Shown here in pieces: positions 34,261 to 42,429 of a stretch of 64,000 nucleotides of DNA. Numbering within the stretch: the first letter of the stretch is position 1; each line of letters starts with the position of its first letter. Origin of the DNA: Methylorubrum populi (GTDB lineage: Bacteria; Pseudomonadota; Alphaproteobacteria; Rhizobiales; Beijerinckiaceae); contig DYYG01000037.1 in assembly GCA_020741775.1 (NCBI GenBank), positions 62,001-126,000 on the forward strand. Direction: 5' to 3'. The notes under the pieces are model-generated. The model was not told where the DNA came from and ran no database searches. It saw nothing but the letters and a program-made list of their open reading frames with translations. The position numbers and the translations under genes were made by a program.

Positions 34261-35562
34261 ATGGACCACACTGAATTCTGGCTCGCGGCAGGCATCGTCC
34301 TGATCGCGCTGATCCTGTCCGCCTTCTTCGCCGGGGCGGAGACCGCCTTCACCGCCGCCTCGCGGGCGCGGATGCTGTCGCTGGAGAATGCCGGAAGCCG
34401 CCGGGCGACGCTGGTGAATCGCATCCTGGAGGATCGGGAGCGGTTCATCGGCGCCATGCTGATCGGCTACAACGTCGTGGCCATCGGCGCCTCGGCCTTC
34501 ACGGCGGCGGTGTTTACCAGCCTGTTCGGCCGCGAGGGCGTGCTCTACGCCACCGCCGCCACCTCGGTGCTCGTCATCGTCTTCGCGCAGGTGCTGCCCA
34601 AGACGCTCTCCATTAACAATGCCGACCGCATCGCCCTCGCCTCGGCCCGGCCGGTGGCCTATGCGGTGGGGCTGCTCGGGCCGCTGGCGCTCGCGGTGGA
34701 AGCCCTGGTGCGGGCGATGCTGCGGCCGCTCGGCCTGTCGATCGATGCCGGGCGCTCGATCCTCACGCCGCGCGAGGAGATCCGCGGGCAGGTGGCCCTG
34801 CTCCACCGCGAGGGCGGGGTCGGGCGCGCCGAGCGCGACATGCTGGGTGGTCTGCTCGATCTCAACGAGTTGACCGTCTCCGAGGTGATGGTCCACCGCA
34901 CCAAGATGCGCACCATCGATGCCAGCCTGCCCTCGGAGGAGATCGTGCGGGCGGTCCTGGCCTCGCCCTATACCCGGATGCCGCTCTGGCGCGACAGCCA
35001 CGAGAACATCGTCGGCGTGCTCCACGCCAAGGATCTTCTGCGGGCGCTGGATGCCGCCGGGGGAGAGGCGGCTTCGCTCAAGGTCGAGGCGCTGGCGCTG
35101 GAGACATGGTTCGTGCCGGGCACCACCACCCTGCGTGACCAGCTCAAGGCCTTCCTGGCGCGGAAAACCCATTTCGCCCTGGTGGTCGACGAGTACGGCG
35201 AGGTGATGGGCCTCGTCACGTTGGAGGACATCCTGGAGGAGATCGTCGGAGAGATCGCCGACGAGCACGACGTGGCCGTCTCCGGCCTGCGCCCGCAATC
35301 CGACGGGTCCGTCCACGCGGATGGCAGCGTTCCGATCCGAGATCTGAACCGGGCCATGGATTGGAACCTGCCCGACGCCGAGGCGACCACGGTGGCCGGG
35401 CTCGTCATCCACGAGGCCCGGGCGATCCCGGATGCCGGCACCGCCTTCAACTTCCACGGCTTCCGCTTCCAGGTCCTGCGCAAGGCGAAGAACCGGATCA
35501 CCACCCTGCGCATCACCCCGCTGGCGCCGTCCCCGCCCAGGCGCATGGAGGAGAAAATCTAA
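34261..35562 (+). CDS. CorC/HlyC-family CNNM transporter-like protein
   Basis: Inner-membrane protein of 433 residues. The first 190 residues form the DUF21/CNNM membrane domain (ILSAFFAGAETAFTAASRARM, then helices through about 175). Two CBS domains follow (about 205-330; VLHAKDLLRAL and VVDEYGEVMGLVTLEDILEEIVGEI). A CorC_HlyC C-terminal domain closes the protein (VAGLVIHEARAIPDAG). Members are implicated in Mg2+/Co2+ efflux. ATG 34261 is a natural start; upstream there is a 98-base gap from the DUF1254 gene. Confidence 0.92.
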   Translation: MDHTEFWLAAGIVLIALILSAFFAGAETAFTAASRARMLSLENAGSRRATLVNRILEDRERFIGAMLIGYNVVAIGASAFTAAVFTSLFGREGVLYATAATSVLVIVFAQVLPKTLSINNADRIALASARPVAYAVGLLGPLALAVEALVRAMLRPLGLSIDAGRSILTPREEIRGQVALLHREGGVGRAERDMLGGLLDLNELTVSEVMVHRTKMRTIDASLPSEEIVRAVLASPYTRMPLWRDSHENIVGVLHAKDLLRALDAAGGEAASLKVEALALETWFVPGTTTLRDQLKAFLARKTHFALVVDEYGEVMGLVTLEDILEEIVGEIADEHDVAVSGLRPQSDGSVHADGSVPIRDLNRAMDWNLPDAEATTVAGLVIHEARAIPDAGTAFNFHGFRFQVLRKAKNRITTLRITPLAPSPPRRMEEKI

Positions 35563-35899
35563 CGCGCGACCGCGGCAGTGCCCATGCGACGGCGCGTACA
35601 AGCCATGCGCGTAATTCGATTGTACCCACCGGGATTTTTCTTTACGATCCGGGTCTTAGGTCTGTCGCAGGGATTCCGCCGCACGGCTGCCCTCGGTCGG
35701 GACGCGTGTCGTGGGAGGAGCGATCGGCCGCTCATGGCGGTCACCTTTCCGCGCAGGTCGTTTCCTCCGAAGGTGGTGGCGGATCGCGTAGGCGGCCGAC
35801 GATTCGCGAAGGCGGCCCGCCGCCCCCATATCTGCCGGTCCGACTTCGCATGCGAGGCCGGAAAGGACGTGCGCAATGTGCGCACCGAGGATGAGTGCC
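35563..35899. promoter_or_regulatory. Upstream region of OhrR, possible operator
   Basis: About 340 bases without a gene. GTACAA (35596-35601) is mirrored by TTGTAC (35620-35625). The right half lies in ATTCGATTGTAC, which recalls the AATTGTA half-site of OhrR operators. The rest is GC-rich and featureless. The nearest ATG upstream of the ohrR start is at 35891 directly after GAGG. Confidence 0.35.
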
Positions 35900-36379
35900 A
35901 TGAGTCAAACGGGGCGCGACGACCCGCAATTGCTGGACAATCAACTCTGCTTCGCCGTCTACGCTGCGGCGCATGCTTTCGGTCGGGCCTATCGTGGCCT
36001 GCTCGCCCATCACGAGCTGACCTATCCGCAATATCTCGTCCTGCTCGTGCTGTGGGAGGAGGAGGGTCTGTCGGTCAAGGAGATCGGCAGCCGGCTGTTC
36101 CTCGATTCCGGGACCCTGACGCCGCTGCTCAAGCGCCTGGAGGCCTCGGGCCATGTGCGCCGCGCCCGCGACCGGCCGGACGAGCGTCAGGTCAGCATCT
36201 TCCTCACGGAGAAGGGGCGCAGTCTCAAGGGCAAGATGGATTGTCTGCCCAATACGGTGGGCGGCATGACCGGGATGAGCCTCGACCAGCGGCGCTCGCT
36301 CCTCGAACACCTCGCCCTCATGCGCGACGAGTTGCATGCCCGCGCCGGCGGCGAGGCGTCGGTGACGGTTTCCGGCTGA
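35900..36379 (+). CDS. ohrR: Organic hydroperoxide-sensing MarR-family regulator OhrR
   Basis: A 159-residue winged-helix transcriptional repressor that senses organic peroxides through a cysteine. The N-terminus [20 protein letters not shown] carries the reactive Cys17 in the OhrR context, with the [13 protein letters not shown] core and the DNA-binding wing [17 protein letters not shown] second Cys is at 115. ATG 35900 is preferred because GAGG at 35887 is then well spaced. No ohr peroxiredoxin-like gene is visible next to it, unlike the usual ohrR-ohr pair. Confidence 0.88.
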   Translation: MSQTGRDDPQLLDNQLCFAVYAAAHAFGRAYRGLLAHHELTYPQYLVLLVLWEEEGLSVKEIGSRLFLDSGTLTPLLKRLEASGHVRRARDRPDERQVSIFLTEKGRSLKGKMDCLPNTVGGMTGMSLDQRRSLLEHLALMRDELHARAGGEASVTVSG

Positions 36380-36396
36380 AGCGGCTGGGCCGATAC

Positions 36397-36441
36397 GCTA
36401 GAGCATTCTCCATGATCCTTCGGTCACGAGGAATGCTCTAG
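36397..36441. repeat. GAATGCTCTAGC inverted repeat
   Basis: GCTAGAGCATTC (36397-36408) is mirrored by GAATGCTCTAGC (36430-36441), with 21 bases between, in the gap between ohrR and the cytochrome gene. TAGAGCATT elements are recurrent in intergenic DNA of this group. Confidence 0.5.
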
Positions 36442-36525
36442 CTGATTGAGAGTGCTGCATTTTCTCTCGCAGAACCGGCAGCCGCTTCCGCGGAACATGC
36501 TCTCGCCGACAGCGCTGCCGAAACG

Positions 36526-36557
36526 AAAAAAGCCGCCCCGAAGGGCGGCTTTCCTTT
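36526..36557. terminator. Bidirectional rho-independent terminator
   Basis: AAAGCCGCCC (36529-36538) pairs with GGGCGGCTTT (36543-36552) around loop CGAA; AAAAA precedes (U tract on minus) and TTCCTTTTG follows. It serves the cytochrome gene on the minus strand, whose stop is at 36575, and could stop readthrough from ohrR. Confidence 0.85.
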
Positions 36558-36574
36558 TGTGATCCGATCGGATC

Positions 36575-36937
36575 TCAGGACTTGGTCTTGAGGTAGGCGA
36601 TGATGTCGTCGACCTTCTTCGGGTCCTTGATGCCGGGGAAGACCATCTTGGTGCCGGGCACCTTCTTCTTCGGGTCGGTGAGCCACTCCTTGAGGTTGGC
36701 CTCGTCCCAGGTGATGCCGGACTTCTTCAGCGCATCGGAGAAGGCGTAGCCATCGGCGCCCTCGCCGGCCTTCGAGCCGACGACACCCTTCAGGGTCGGG
36801 CCGACGCCGTTCTTCTCGAAGTTGTGGCAGGCCTTGCAGGGGGCGAACGCCTTCTCGCCGGCGGCGGCATCGCCCTCGGCATGGGCGGCGACAGGCAGCA
36901 GCAGCGCGAAGGCGGCGCCGAGGATGAGATGACGCAT
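36575..36937 (-). CDS. Periplasmic class I cytochrome c
   Basis: Electron carrier of 120 residues with one haem c. After a signal peptide (MRHLILGAAFALLLPVAAHA) the mature protein has the haem-binding motif CKACH (Cys34, Cys37, His38) and GTKMVFPGI with Met98 as the likely axial ligand, followed by a C-terminal helix IIAYLKTKS. The fold resembles cytochromes c2/c550. AGGAGG stands upstream of ATG 36937. In a methylotroph it could accept electrons from methanol dehydrogenase or other periplasmic enzymes, but nothing adjacent proves this. Confidence 0.93.
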   Translation of the reverse strand: MRHLILGAAFALLLPVAAHAEGDAAAGEKAFAPCKACHNFEKNGVGPTLKGVVGSKAGEGADGYAFSDALKKSGITWDEANLKEWLTDPKKKVPGTKMVFPGIKDPKKVDDIIAYLKTKS

Positions 36938-37288
36938 CGTTTTTTTCCTCCTTGGAACGGCCGAAGCCGGCCTGCTTATGGCAGAGCTTTTAGCCTTAGA
37001 ACAGATATAGACTGAGTCAGGCATCCGTCCAGTCGAGCTCCCGCAACGAACTTGCCAGCGTTCCTTTCGTTGGATGCATGGGTCGGCGGGAACCGCCGTG
37101 CGCCCGGCGCGGCTTTAGGCTAGAAGGATCTTCCGACATCGTCCGATCGAGACTGGGGCGCGGCGGCTGAAGCGGAGCTGAAGGCCGATATCGCAGCCTG
37201 TGGATCACCGGGCGACGAGACGAAGCGCATAACGCCGCAGCGCCGCAGCCCGACGGGAGTGCGGCGCGCCCTGGAGGAGATGCCGGCC
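36938..37288. other. Divergent intergenic region between cytochrome c and glcD
   Basis: About 350 bases that should contain both promoters. GGAGGAG before the glcD ATG is the clear ribosome-binding site. No further feature is recognised. Confidence 0.4.
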
Positions 37289-38734
37289 ATGTCGATTGCC
37301 TTCCCCGCGCCGGACGCGGCTGTCGTCGCCCGCCGCGACGCCATCATCGAGGGTCTGTCGGCCCTGGTGGCGCCCGAGGCCCTGGTGACGACGGAGGACG
37401 AACGGCGCGCCTTCGAGACCGATGGCCTGACCGCCTACCGCAAGATGCCGCTCGCCGTGGTGCTGCCCTCCACCACGCAGGAGGTCTCGGCGGTGATGGC
37501 CTTCTGCCACGCCAACGGCGTGCGGGTGGTGCCGCGCGGCGCCGGCACCTCGCTCGCCGGCGGTGCCATCGCCCAGGAGGACGCGATCATCCTCGGCGTG
37601 GGCAAGATGACCCGCATCCTCGACCTCGATTTCGCCAACCGGATCGCGCGGGTCGAGGCCGGCATCACCAACCTCGCGATTTCCGGCGCGGTGGCCCATG
37701 AAGGCTTCTTCTACGCCCCCGACCCGTCGAGCCAGCTCGCCTGCACCATCGCCGGCAACATCGCCATGAATTCCGGCGGTGCGCATTGCCTGAAATACGG
37801 TGTGACCACCAACAACCTCATGAGCGTGACCCTGGTCACCAATGACGGCACGGTGGTCGAGATCGGTGGCGAGCATCTCGATTCCGGCGGCTACGACCTG
37901 CTCGGTCTGATCTGCGGTTCGGAGGGCCAGCTCGGCATCGTCACCGAGGCGACCGTGCGCATCCTGCGGGCGGCGGAGGGTGCGCGCCCGGCCCTGGTCG
38001 GCTTCTCCTCGGTCGAGGATGCGGGTGCCTGCACCGCGGCGATCATCGCCGCCGGGATCATCCCCGTCGCCATCGAGTACATGGACAGCGAGGCGATCCT
38101 CATCACCGATGACTTCGCCAAGGCCGGTTATCCGCGCGACGCCGCCGCGATGCTGATCATCGAGGTCGAGGGCTCGGACGAGGAATGCGCGGACATGCTG
38201 GCCCGGATCGAGGCCATCGCCGCGCAGTTCAACCCGACCAGCATCCGCGTCTCGAAATCCGAGGCCGAATCCGCCGCGATCTGGAAGGGGCGTAAATCCG
38301 CCTTCGGCGCCACCGGCCGCATCTCCGACTACATCTGCATGGACGGCACGATCCCGACCGGCCAACTCGCCCATGTGCTGGAGCGCATCGGCGCGATCTG
38401 TGCGGAGCAGGGCCTGCGCGTCGCCAACGTCTTCCATGCCGGCGACGGCAACCTGCACCCGCTGATCCTGTTCGACATCAACAAGCCCGGCGAGTTGCAG
38501 AAGGCGGAGGCTGCGGGCGACGCCATCCTCAAGCTCTGCGTCGAAGTGGGCGGCTGCCTCACCGGCGAGCACGGTGTCGGTATCGAGAAGCGCGAGCTGA
38601 TGCGCTTTCAATACGGGCAGGAGGATCTCGAACAGCAGATGCGGGTGCGCAACGTGTTCGATCCCGCTTGGCTGATGAACCCGGCCAAGGTCTTCCCACT
38701 GGAGGGCCGCGTCGACGGCCGCAGGGCAGCCTGA
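37289..38734 (+). CDS. glcD: Glycolate oxidase FAD subunit GlcD
   Basis: FAD-linked oxidase of 481 residues. The FAD-binding PCMH domain includes LPSTTQEVSAVMAFC, VVPRGAGTSLAGGA and ACTIAGNIAMNSGGAHCLKYG; the C-terminal oxidase domain holds RVANVFHAGDGNLHPLILFD and CLTGEHGVGIEKRELM, signatures of glycolate/D-lactate dehydrogenases. No GlcE or GlcF gene follows, so partners, if needed, are encoded elsewhere. The DUF6894 gene begins 6 bases after the stop and may be co-transcribed. Confidence 0.93.
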   Translation: MSIAFPAPDAAVVARRDAIIEGLSALVAPEALVTTEDERRAFETDGLTAYRKMPLAVVLPSTTQEVSAVMAFCHANGVRVVPRGAGTSLAGGAIAQEDAIILGVGKMTRILDLDFANRIARVEAGITNLAISGAVAHEGFFYAPDPSSQLACTIAGNIAMNSGGAHCLKYGVTTNNLMSVTLVTNDGTVVEIGGEHLDSGGYDLLGLICGSEGQLGIVTEATVRILRAAEGARPALVGFSSVEDAGACTAAIIAAGIIPVAIEYMDSEAILITDDFAKAGYPRDAAAMLIIEVEGSDEECADMLARIEAIAAQFNPTSIRVSKSEAESAAIWKGRKSAFGATGRISDYICMDGTIPTGQLAHVLERIGAICAEQGLRVANVFHAGDGNLHPLILFDINKPGELQKAEAAGDAILKLCVEVGGCLTGEHGVGIEKRELMRFQYGQEDLEQQMRVRNVFDPAWLMNPAKVFPLEGRVDGRRAA

Positions 38735-38739
38735 CGGGC

Positions 38740-39003
38740 ATGCCCCGCTATTTCTTCCACACCCGCATCGGCAGCGACATCCTCACCGACGAGGAGGGGT
38801 CGGACTTGCGCGATCCCGACCATGCCTGGCGGGTCGCCCGTGCCACCATCCGGGCAAGCCTGGAGGAGGAGGGCAGCGATGCCCGGCTGCTCACGGCGGT
38901 CCTCGTCGTCACTGACGAGGAGGGCGAGGTGGTCCTGGAATTCCCCTTCGCCGAAGCGGTCACCGAGGCCGAGCCGGAGCCGGGGGAGGGGACCCTGCAC
39001 TGA
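38740..39003 (+). CDS. DUF6894 small protein
   Basis: An 87-residue acidic protein starting MPRYFFHTRIGSDILTDEEG, the DUF6894 signature common in many copies in Methylobacterium and other Rhizobiales. It contains a conserved ARATIRASLEEE and a C-terminal VVTDEEGEVVLEFPF. Function unknown. It is 6 bases downstream of glcD and probably in the same transcript. Confidence 0.85.
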   Translation: MPRYFFHTRIGSDILTDEEGSDLRDPDHAWRVARATIRASLEEEGSDARLLTAVLVVTDEEGEVVLEFPFAEAVTEAEPEPGEGTLH

Positions 39004-39025
39004 TGAGGCGCGGGCGGGCCTCTCG

Positions 39026-39874
39026 CTACTCGCCCCGTCCGAGCCGCTCGCTGCGGAACGCGCCGTAGCCGCTGCGCGCCAGCCGCTCGGCGAGAGCCGG
39101 CAGGAACAACTCCGCCTCCGCCGCCAGCATCCAGGGCGGATTGATCACGATGAGGCCGGTGCCGGAGAGTCGCGTCGGATCGTCGGGCCGCTCGATCATC
39201 AGATCGAGGCGTAAAGCCGGCCGTTCCAGCCCCGCATCGAGCGCCGCGGCCATGCGATCGACAGCTGACAGATCCTTGATCGGGTACCAGCCGAGATAAA
39301 TCCCGGTCGGCCATTTCCGGGCGGCCTTGAGCAGGTGCTGGCCCAGCCGGTCGATCTCGCCGCGCTCCTCGTAGGGCGGGTCGATCAGCACGACACCGCG
39401 GCGCTCGGGCGGCGGGATCAGGGCGTTGAGCGCCGTCCAGCCGTCGAGATGCATCACCTTAGTGCGGGAATCGCTGGCGTAACGCGCACCGAGCGTCTCG
39501 GCATCGACGGGGTGGAGTTCCACGAACACGCCCTTGTCGCCCGCGCGCAGATGCTCGCGGATGATCGCGGGGGAGCCGGGATAGGTCGTGGCGCCGTGCC
39601 GCGCCCGCACCGCCGCCACCGCCGCCCGATAGGGGGCGAGCAGCGCCTCCACATCGGCCGAGAACGGCGCGTCGAGCCGGCCGAACCCGTCATGCCATTC
39701 GCCCGTGCGGCCGGCTTCCTCCGCTTCGAGATCGTAGACGCCCAGGCCCGCATGGGTGTCGATGGCGCGATAGGGCTTCGGCTTCGCGGCGAGATGCACG
39801 AGCACGCGGGTCAGCACGAGGTGCTTGAGCACGTCCGCGAAATTGCCGGCATGGAAGGCGTGGCGGTAGTTCAG
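39026..39874 (-). CDS. rlmJ: 23S rRNA (adenine(2030)-N6)-methyltransferase RlmJ
   Basis: SAM-dependent methyltransferase of 282 residues that modifies A2030 of 23S rRNA. The conserved start NYRHAFHAGNFADVLKH is in frame, preceded by CTG (39872-39874) rather than ATG; GAGGA lies 7 bases before this CTG. The next candidate is a GTG at 39832 that would cut off the conserved N-terminal motif, so CTG 39874 is preferred. Other motifs are AIDTHAGLGVYDL (SAM binding) and VLIDPPYEERGEI, the catalytic DPPY. Confidence 0.88.
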   Translation of the reverse strand: MNYRHAFHAGNFADVLKHLVLTRVLVHLAAKPKPYRAIDTHAGLGVYDLEAEEAGRTGEWHDGFGRLDAPFSADVEALLAPYRAAVAAVRARHGATTYPGSPAIIREHLRAGDKGVFVELHPVDAETLGARYASDSRTKVMHLDGWTALNALIPPPERRGVVLIDPPYEERGEIDRLGQHLLKAARKWPTGIYLGWYPIKDLSAVDRMAAALDAGLERPALRLDLMIERPDDPTRLSGTGLIVINPPWMLAAEAELFLPALAERLARSGYGAFRSERLGRGE

Positions 39875-39929
39875 GGCGCGGTCCTCACGAGGGTAAGGCG
39901 AGCCGCTTATCAGGAAAGCAGGCTCCGCG

Positions 39930-40601
39930 TCAGCGCGCGGCCTCGATGGCGACCTCGCCGGCGCGGCAATTCTGGCGCGCCACCTCCGGGCAGGGGGTGA
40001 AGCCGCGCAGATCCTTCGAGAAGCAGATCCGCACTTCCTGCAACTGGCCCCGGCGGCAGGTCACCGACATCATGTCCGGGCGCAGGCCCTTATTGGCCAT
40101 CACGAATTGCCGGGCGATCTCGATCGGCGCGGCCCGCATGCTCGCTTCCGGCTTGGTGAGGCTGTCCGGGATCGTCACCGCCTCGCGGGCGGTCTTCACA
40201 GCCTTGAAATAGGCGACCGGATCGAGCCCCGAGCAGGTGCCGTGGGTGCGCCATTCGTGCCGGGCCAATCCCTCGCTCGGCATGATCTCCCCCGCCGCCT
40301 CGACGGCGTTGCGGGTGAGGGGCCGCTCCACCGCGGAGCAGTTCGAGGGGAAGCCGCGCTGGTATTGCGGCCAGAGGCCGTGAACCACGAAGCCGAGGCC
40401 GCGCCCCGGCGCGCATTGCCCGTTGCGGTCGCGCTGCGCCCCTTCGCCGTCGCAATAGGTCGGCGACCACGACAGGGCGAGCACGTAGAAGTCGAAGCTG
40501 CCGGGCTCGCCACCGCGTCGGAAGCCGCCGAAATCCTGCGCGCCCGCACCGGAGGCCCAGGTCAGGCCGAGGAGGAGGGCGGCGAGGCGAAGACGGAGCA
40601 T
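39930..40601 (-). CDS. Secreted ribonuclease T2
   Basis: Periplasmic or secreted endoribonuclease of 223 residues. A signal peptide (MLRLRLAALLLGLTWASGAGA) is followed by the two T2 motifs: CAS I as VVHGLWPQ with His74 and CAS II as HEWRTHGTC with Glu116 and His120. Eight or more Cys suggest disulfides. Upstream in-frame codons do not look like protein, so ATG 40601 is used. It lies just upstream of rlmJ on the same strand with a short gap. Confidence 0.93.
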   Translation of the reverse strand: MLRLRLAALLLGLTWASGAGAQDFGGFRRGGEPGSFDFYVLALSWSPTYCDGEGAQRDRNGQCAPGRGLGFVVHGLWPQYQRGFPSNCSAVERPLTRNAVEAAGEIMPSEGLARHEWRTHGTCSGLDPVAYFKAVKTAREAVTIPDSLTKPEASMRAAPIEIARQFVMANKGLRPDMMSVTCRRGQLQEVRICFSKDLRGFTPCPEVARQNCRAGEVAIEAAR

Positions 40602-40696
40602 GGACGGGTCTCGGACGATCTGTCGCCGGATGGTGCCGGGCACGGCCTGCAAGTCAAGCGTGTGCCCGCCCGGCGTCCCGGTTTTCCAGGCCCGGA

Positions 40697-41164
40697 TCAG
40701 GGGCGCGCCATCCGGCAAGCGGTGGCGTAGGCATAGGCATTGTTACGGTCGAGGCCGTGGACGCAGAAATCGACGCCCCAGGTCGCGCCGATGATGCCGA
40801 GGCTCTCGCGCACCGAGTAATCGACCTTGCGCCGCACCCCGTCCGAGGTGGTGGCGACCGCCGAGCAGAACCGGCGCGGGATGAAGTCGACGCCGTAAGG
40901 CCGCCAGGCGGTCCGCTCGATCCGCTCGTAGGAGACGATCGTCAGGGACGAGTTCCAGAACTTCGCCTCCTTCTCGGCGAACTGGGTCGAGACCTTTTCC
41001 AGGACGTCGGCGTCCTGGCAGCCGGGAATGTCGGCGTCGTAGGGGAAGGTCTGCTCCTCGGCCGGCGAGATCTCTTCGCGGCCGGAGCGGGCGAGCGCCG
41101 GCAGCACCGACGAGGCCGTGACGAGGCCGAGAGCCAGGACGGCGAGAGGAAGATTCGGGCGCAT
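40697..41164 (-). CDS. Secreted conserved hypothetical protein
   Basis: A 155-residue protein with an N-terminal signal peptide (LPLAVLALGLVTASSVLPALA). The mature part contains VSYERIERTAWRPYG, IPRRFCSAVATTSDG and YSVRESLGIIGATWGVDFC, followed by HGLDRNNAYAYATACRMARP, a conserved rhizobial pattern with four Cys. Function is unknown. It is 95 bases upstream of the RNase T2 gene on the same strand. Confidence 0.8.
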   Translation of the reverse strand: MRPNLPLAVLALGLVTASSVLPALARSGREEISPAEEQTFPYDADIPGCQDADVLEKVSTQFAEKEAKFWNSSLTIVSYERIERTAWRPYGVDFIPRRFCSAVATTSDGVRRKVDYSVRESLGIIGATWGVDFCVHGLDRNNAYAYATACRMARP

Positions 41165-41339
41165 GCCGCTCAGGTCCGCCTGTTGAGGATGCCGCGCGAC
41201 GCGCCCTTTCGAGAGGGCTCGCGGCGGGTAACGGATGAACGGCAGACGATGCCGCGCGCCCGGCTCAAGTCAAGCTTGGACGCGGGGCCCGCGCCGCTTT
41301 TGGCCGGGGCTGGGGTGTGCCGGGCACACCTCGACGGCG

Positions 41340-42317
41340 TCAGTAGATCGGTTCGTTCGACGGTCCGGGGGCCGCGAGCGACAGGGGCTCGTAGGCCGCG
41401 TCATGCGCCGGAACCGGGGATCGGGGCCGGGCCGGGCCGGGAGCGGCGGTGTAGGCGGTCGGGGCCGCGGCGGCCGGCGAGCGGGCGACGCGACTCGGCG
41501 TGCTGCGCGCGGCGGCCGGCGAGACGCCGTAGGGATCGTCCTCCTCCACGTCGACGGGCGCCTGGGTCGGGATGGTCTGGCGCGCGGGTGGACGGAGCGA
41601 GGCCAGCGGCCGGGCCGAGCCGTCGGCGGGGTTGAGCTGCGACTCGAACTTCAGCAACGGCTTGCAGATGCGCTTCAGCCCGCGCGGGTCGTGCATCGCC
41701 AGATCGACGTGGATATGGTCGTAGTGGAACACGTTGGAGCCGGGCGCCAGGACCGTCGAGAAGCGGGCGCAGGCGCCGACGAACACCTCGCGCAGGAAGG
41801 CTTGTTCGGCCTCGGTGCCGCGCCAGCCGCCCTTCACCGTGATGACGTGACCGTCCGCCAGGGTGAACGACATGATGTCGAGCGCATTGCCGAAGGAATG
41901 CTCGGAGAGCTTGGCGCCGACTTGGTTGTTGCGCCCGCGACAGGCATAGGCGCCGGCGTTGATCTCGGCGACGGGCACGCCGAAATAGAGGTTGGCCGCG
42001 GGTTGGATCGTGTCGGCGAGCCACGCCTCGGCCTCGGCGAGCGCCGGGCAGGCCAGCGTCACCCGCTGCTTGAGCACCACCGCGCCGTTGCCGAGGCGAG
42101 TGACCCGGAACGGCTGCTGCATGCCGCAGGGGCCGGGGCCGTCGATCTCGCGGCCGAGCGAGACATAGGCCGTCGGCTGCACCAGTTTCCGGGCGAGGCA
42201 CATCTGCTCCGCCTGGTCACGCCATGCCTCCCGGCGCTCGAACCGGTTGATCGCACAGCCCGTGAGCCCCGCGCCGAACAGCACCAGAGCCGAGAACGCT
42301 AACGCTTTACGCCACAT
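41340..42317 (-). CDS. Extensin-like lipoprotein
   Basis: A 325-residue predicted outer-membrane lipoprotein with extensin-like C-terminal (PF06904-type) domain. The lipobox LTGC lies near residue 21 (FGAGLTGCAINRF). The domain includes LACPALAEAEAWLADTIQPA, GRNNQVGAKLSEHSFGNALD, and NVFHYDHIHVDLAMHDPRG, with His and Asp spaced like the metal-binding residues of peptidase-like folds. The C-terminal quarter is Pro/Ala-rich low complexity. Two close ATG codons exist (42317 and 42329); the shorter is chosen. Confidence 0.85.
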   Translation of the reverse strand: MWRKALAFSALVLFGAGLTGCAINRFERREAWRDQAEQMCLARKLVQPTAYVSLGREIDGPGPCGMQQPFRVTRLGNGAVVLKQRVTLACPALAEAEAWLADTIQPAANLYFGVPVAEINAGAYACRGRNNQVGAKLSEHSFGNALDIMSFTLADGHVITVKGGWRGTEAEQAFLREVFVGACARFSTVLAPGSNVFHYDHIHVDLAMHDPRGLKRICKPLLKFESQLNPADGSARPLASLRPPARQTIPTQAPVDVEEDDPYGVSPAAARSTPSRVARSPAAAAPTAYTAAPGPARPRSPVPAHDAAYEPLSLAAPGPSNEPIY

Positions 42318-42429
42318 GCCTCGAAGCATGCGCAGCGTCCCGTAAACGGGCCGCTAACGATGCGGCGGGGAGGCCGCTCCGATGTGGAGCGCTGTTGACA
42401 GATTCGATACGGCCCCCGAGTCCGGGGCC

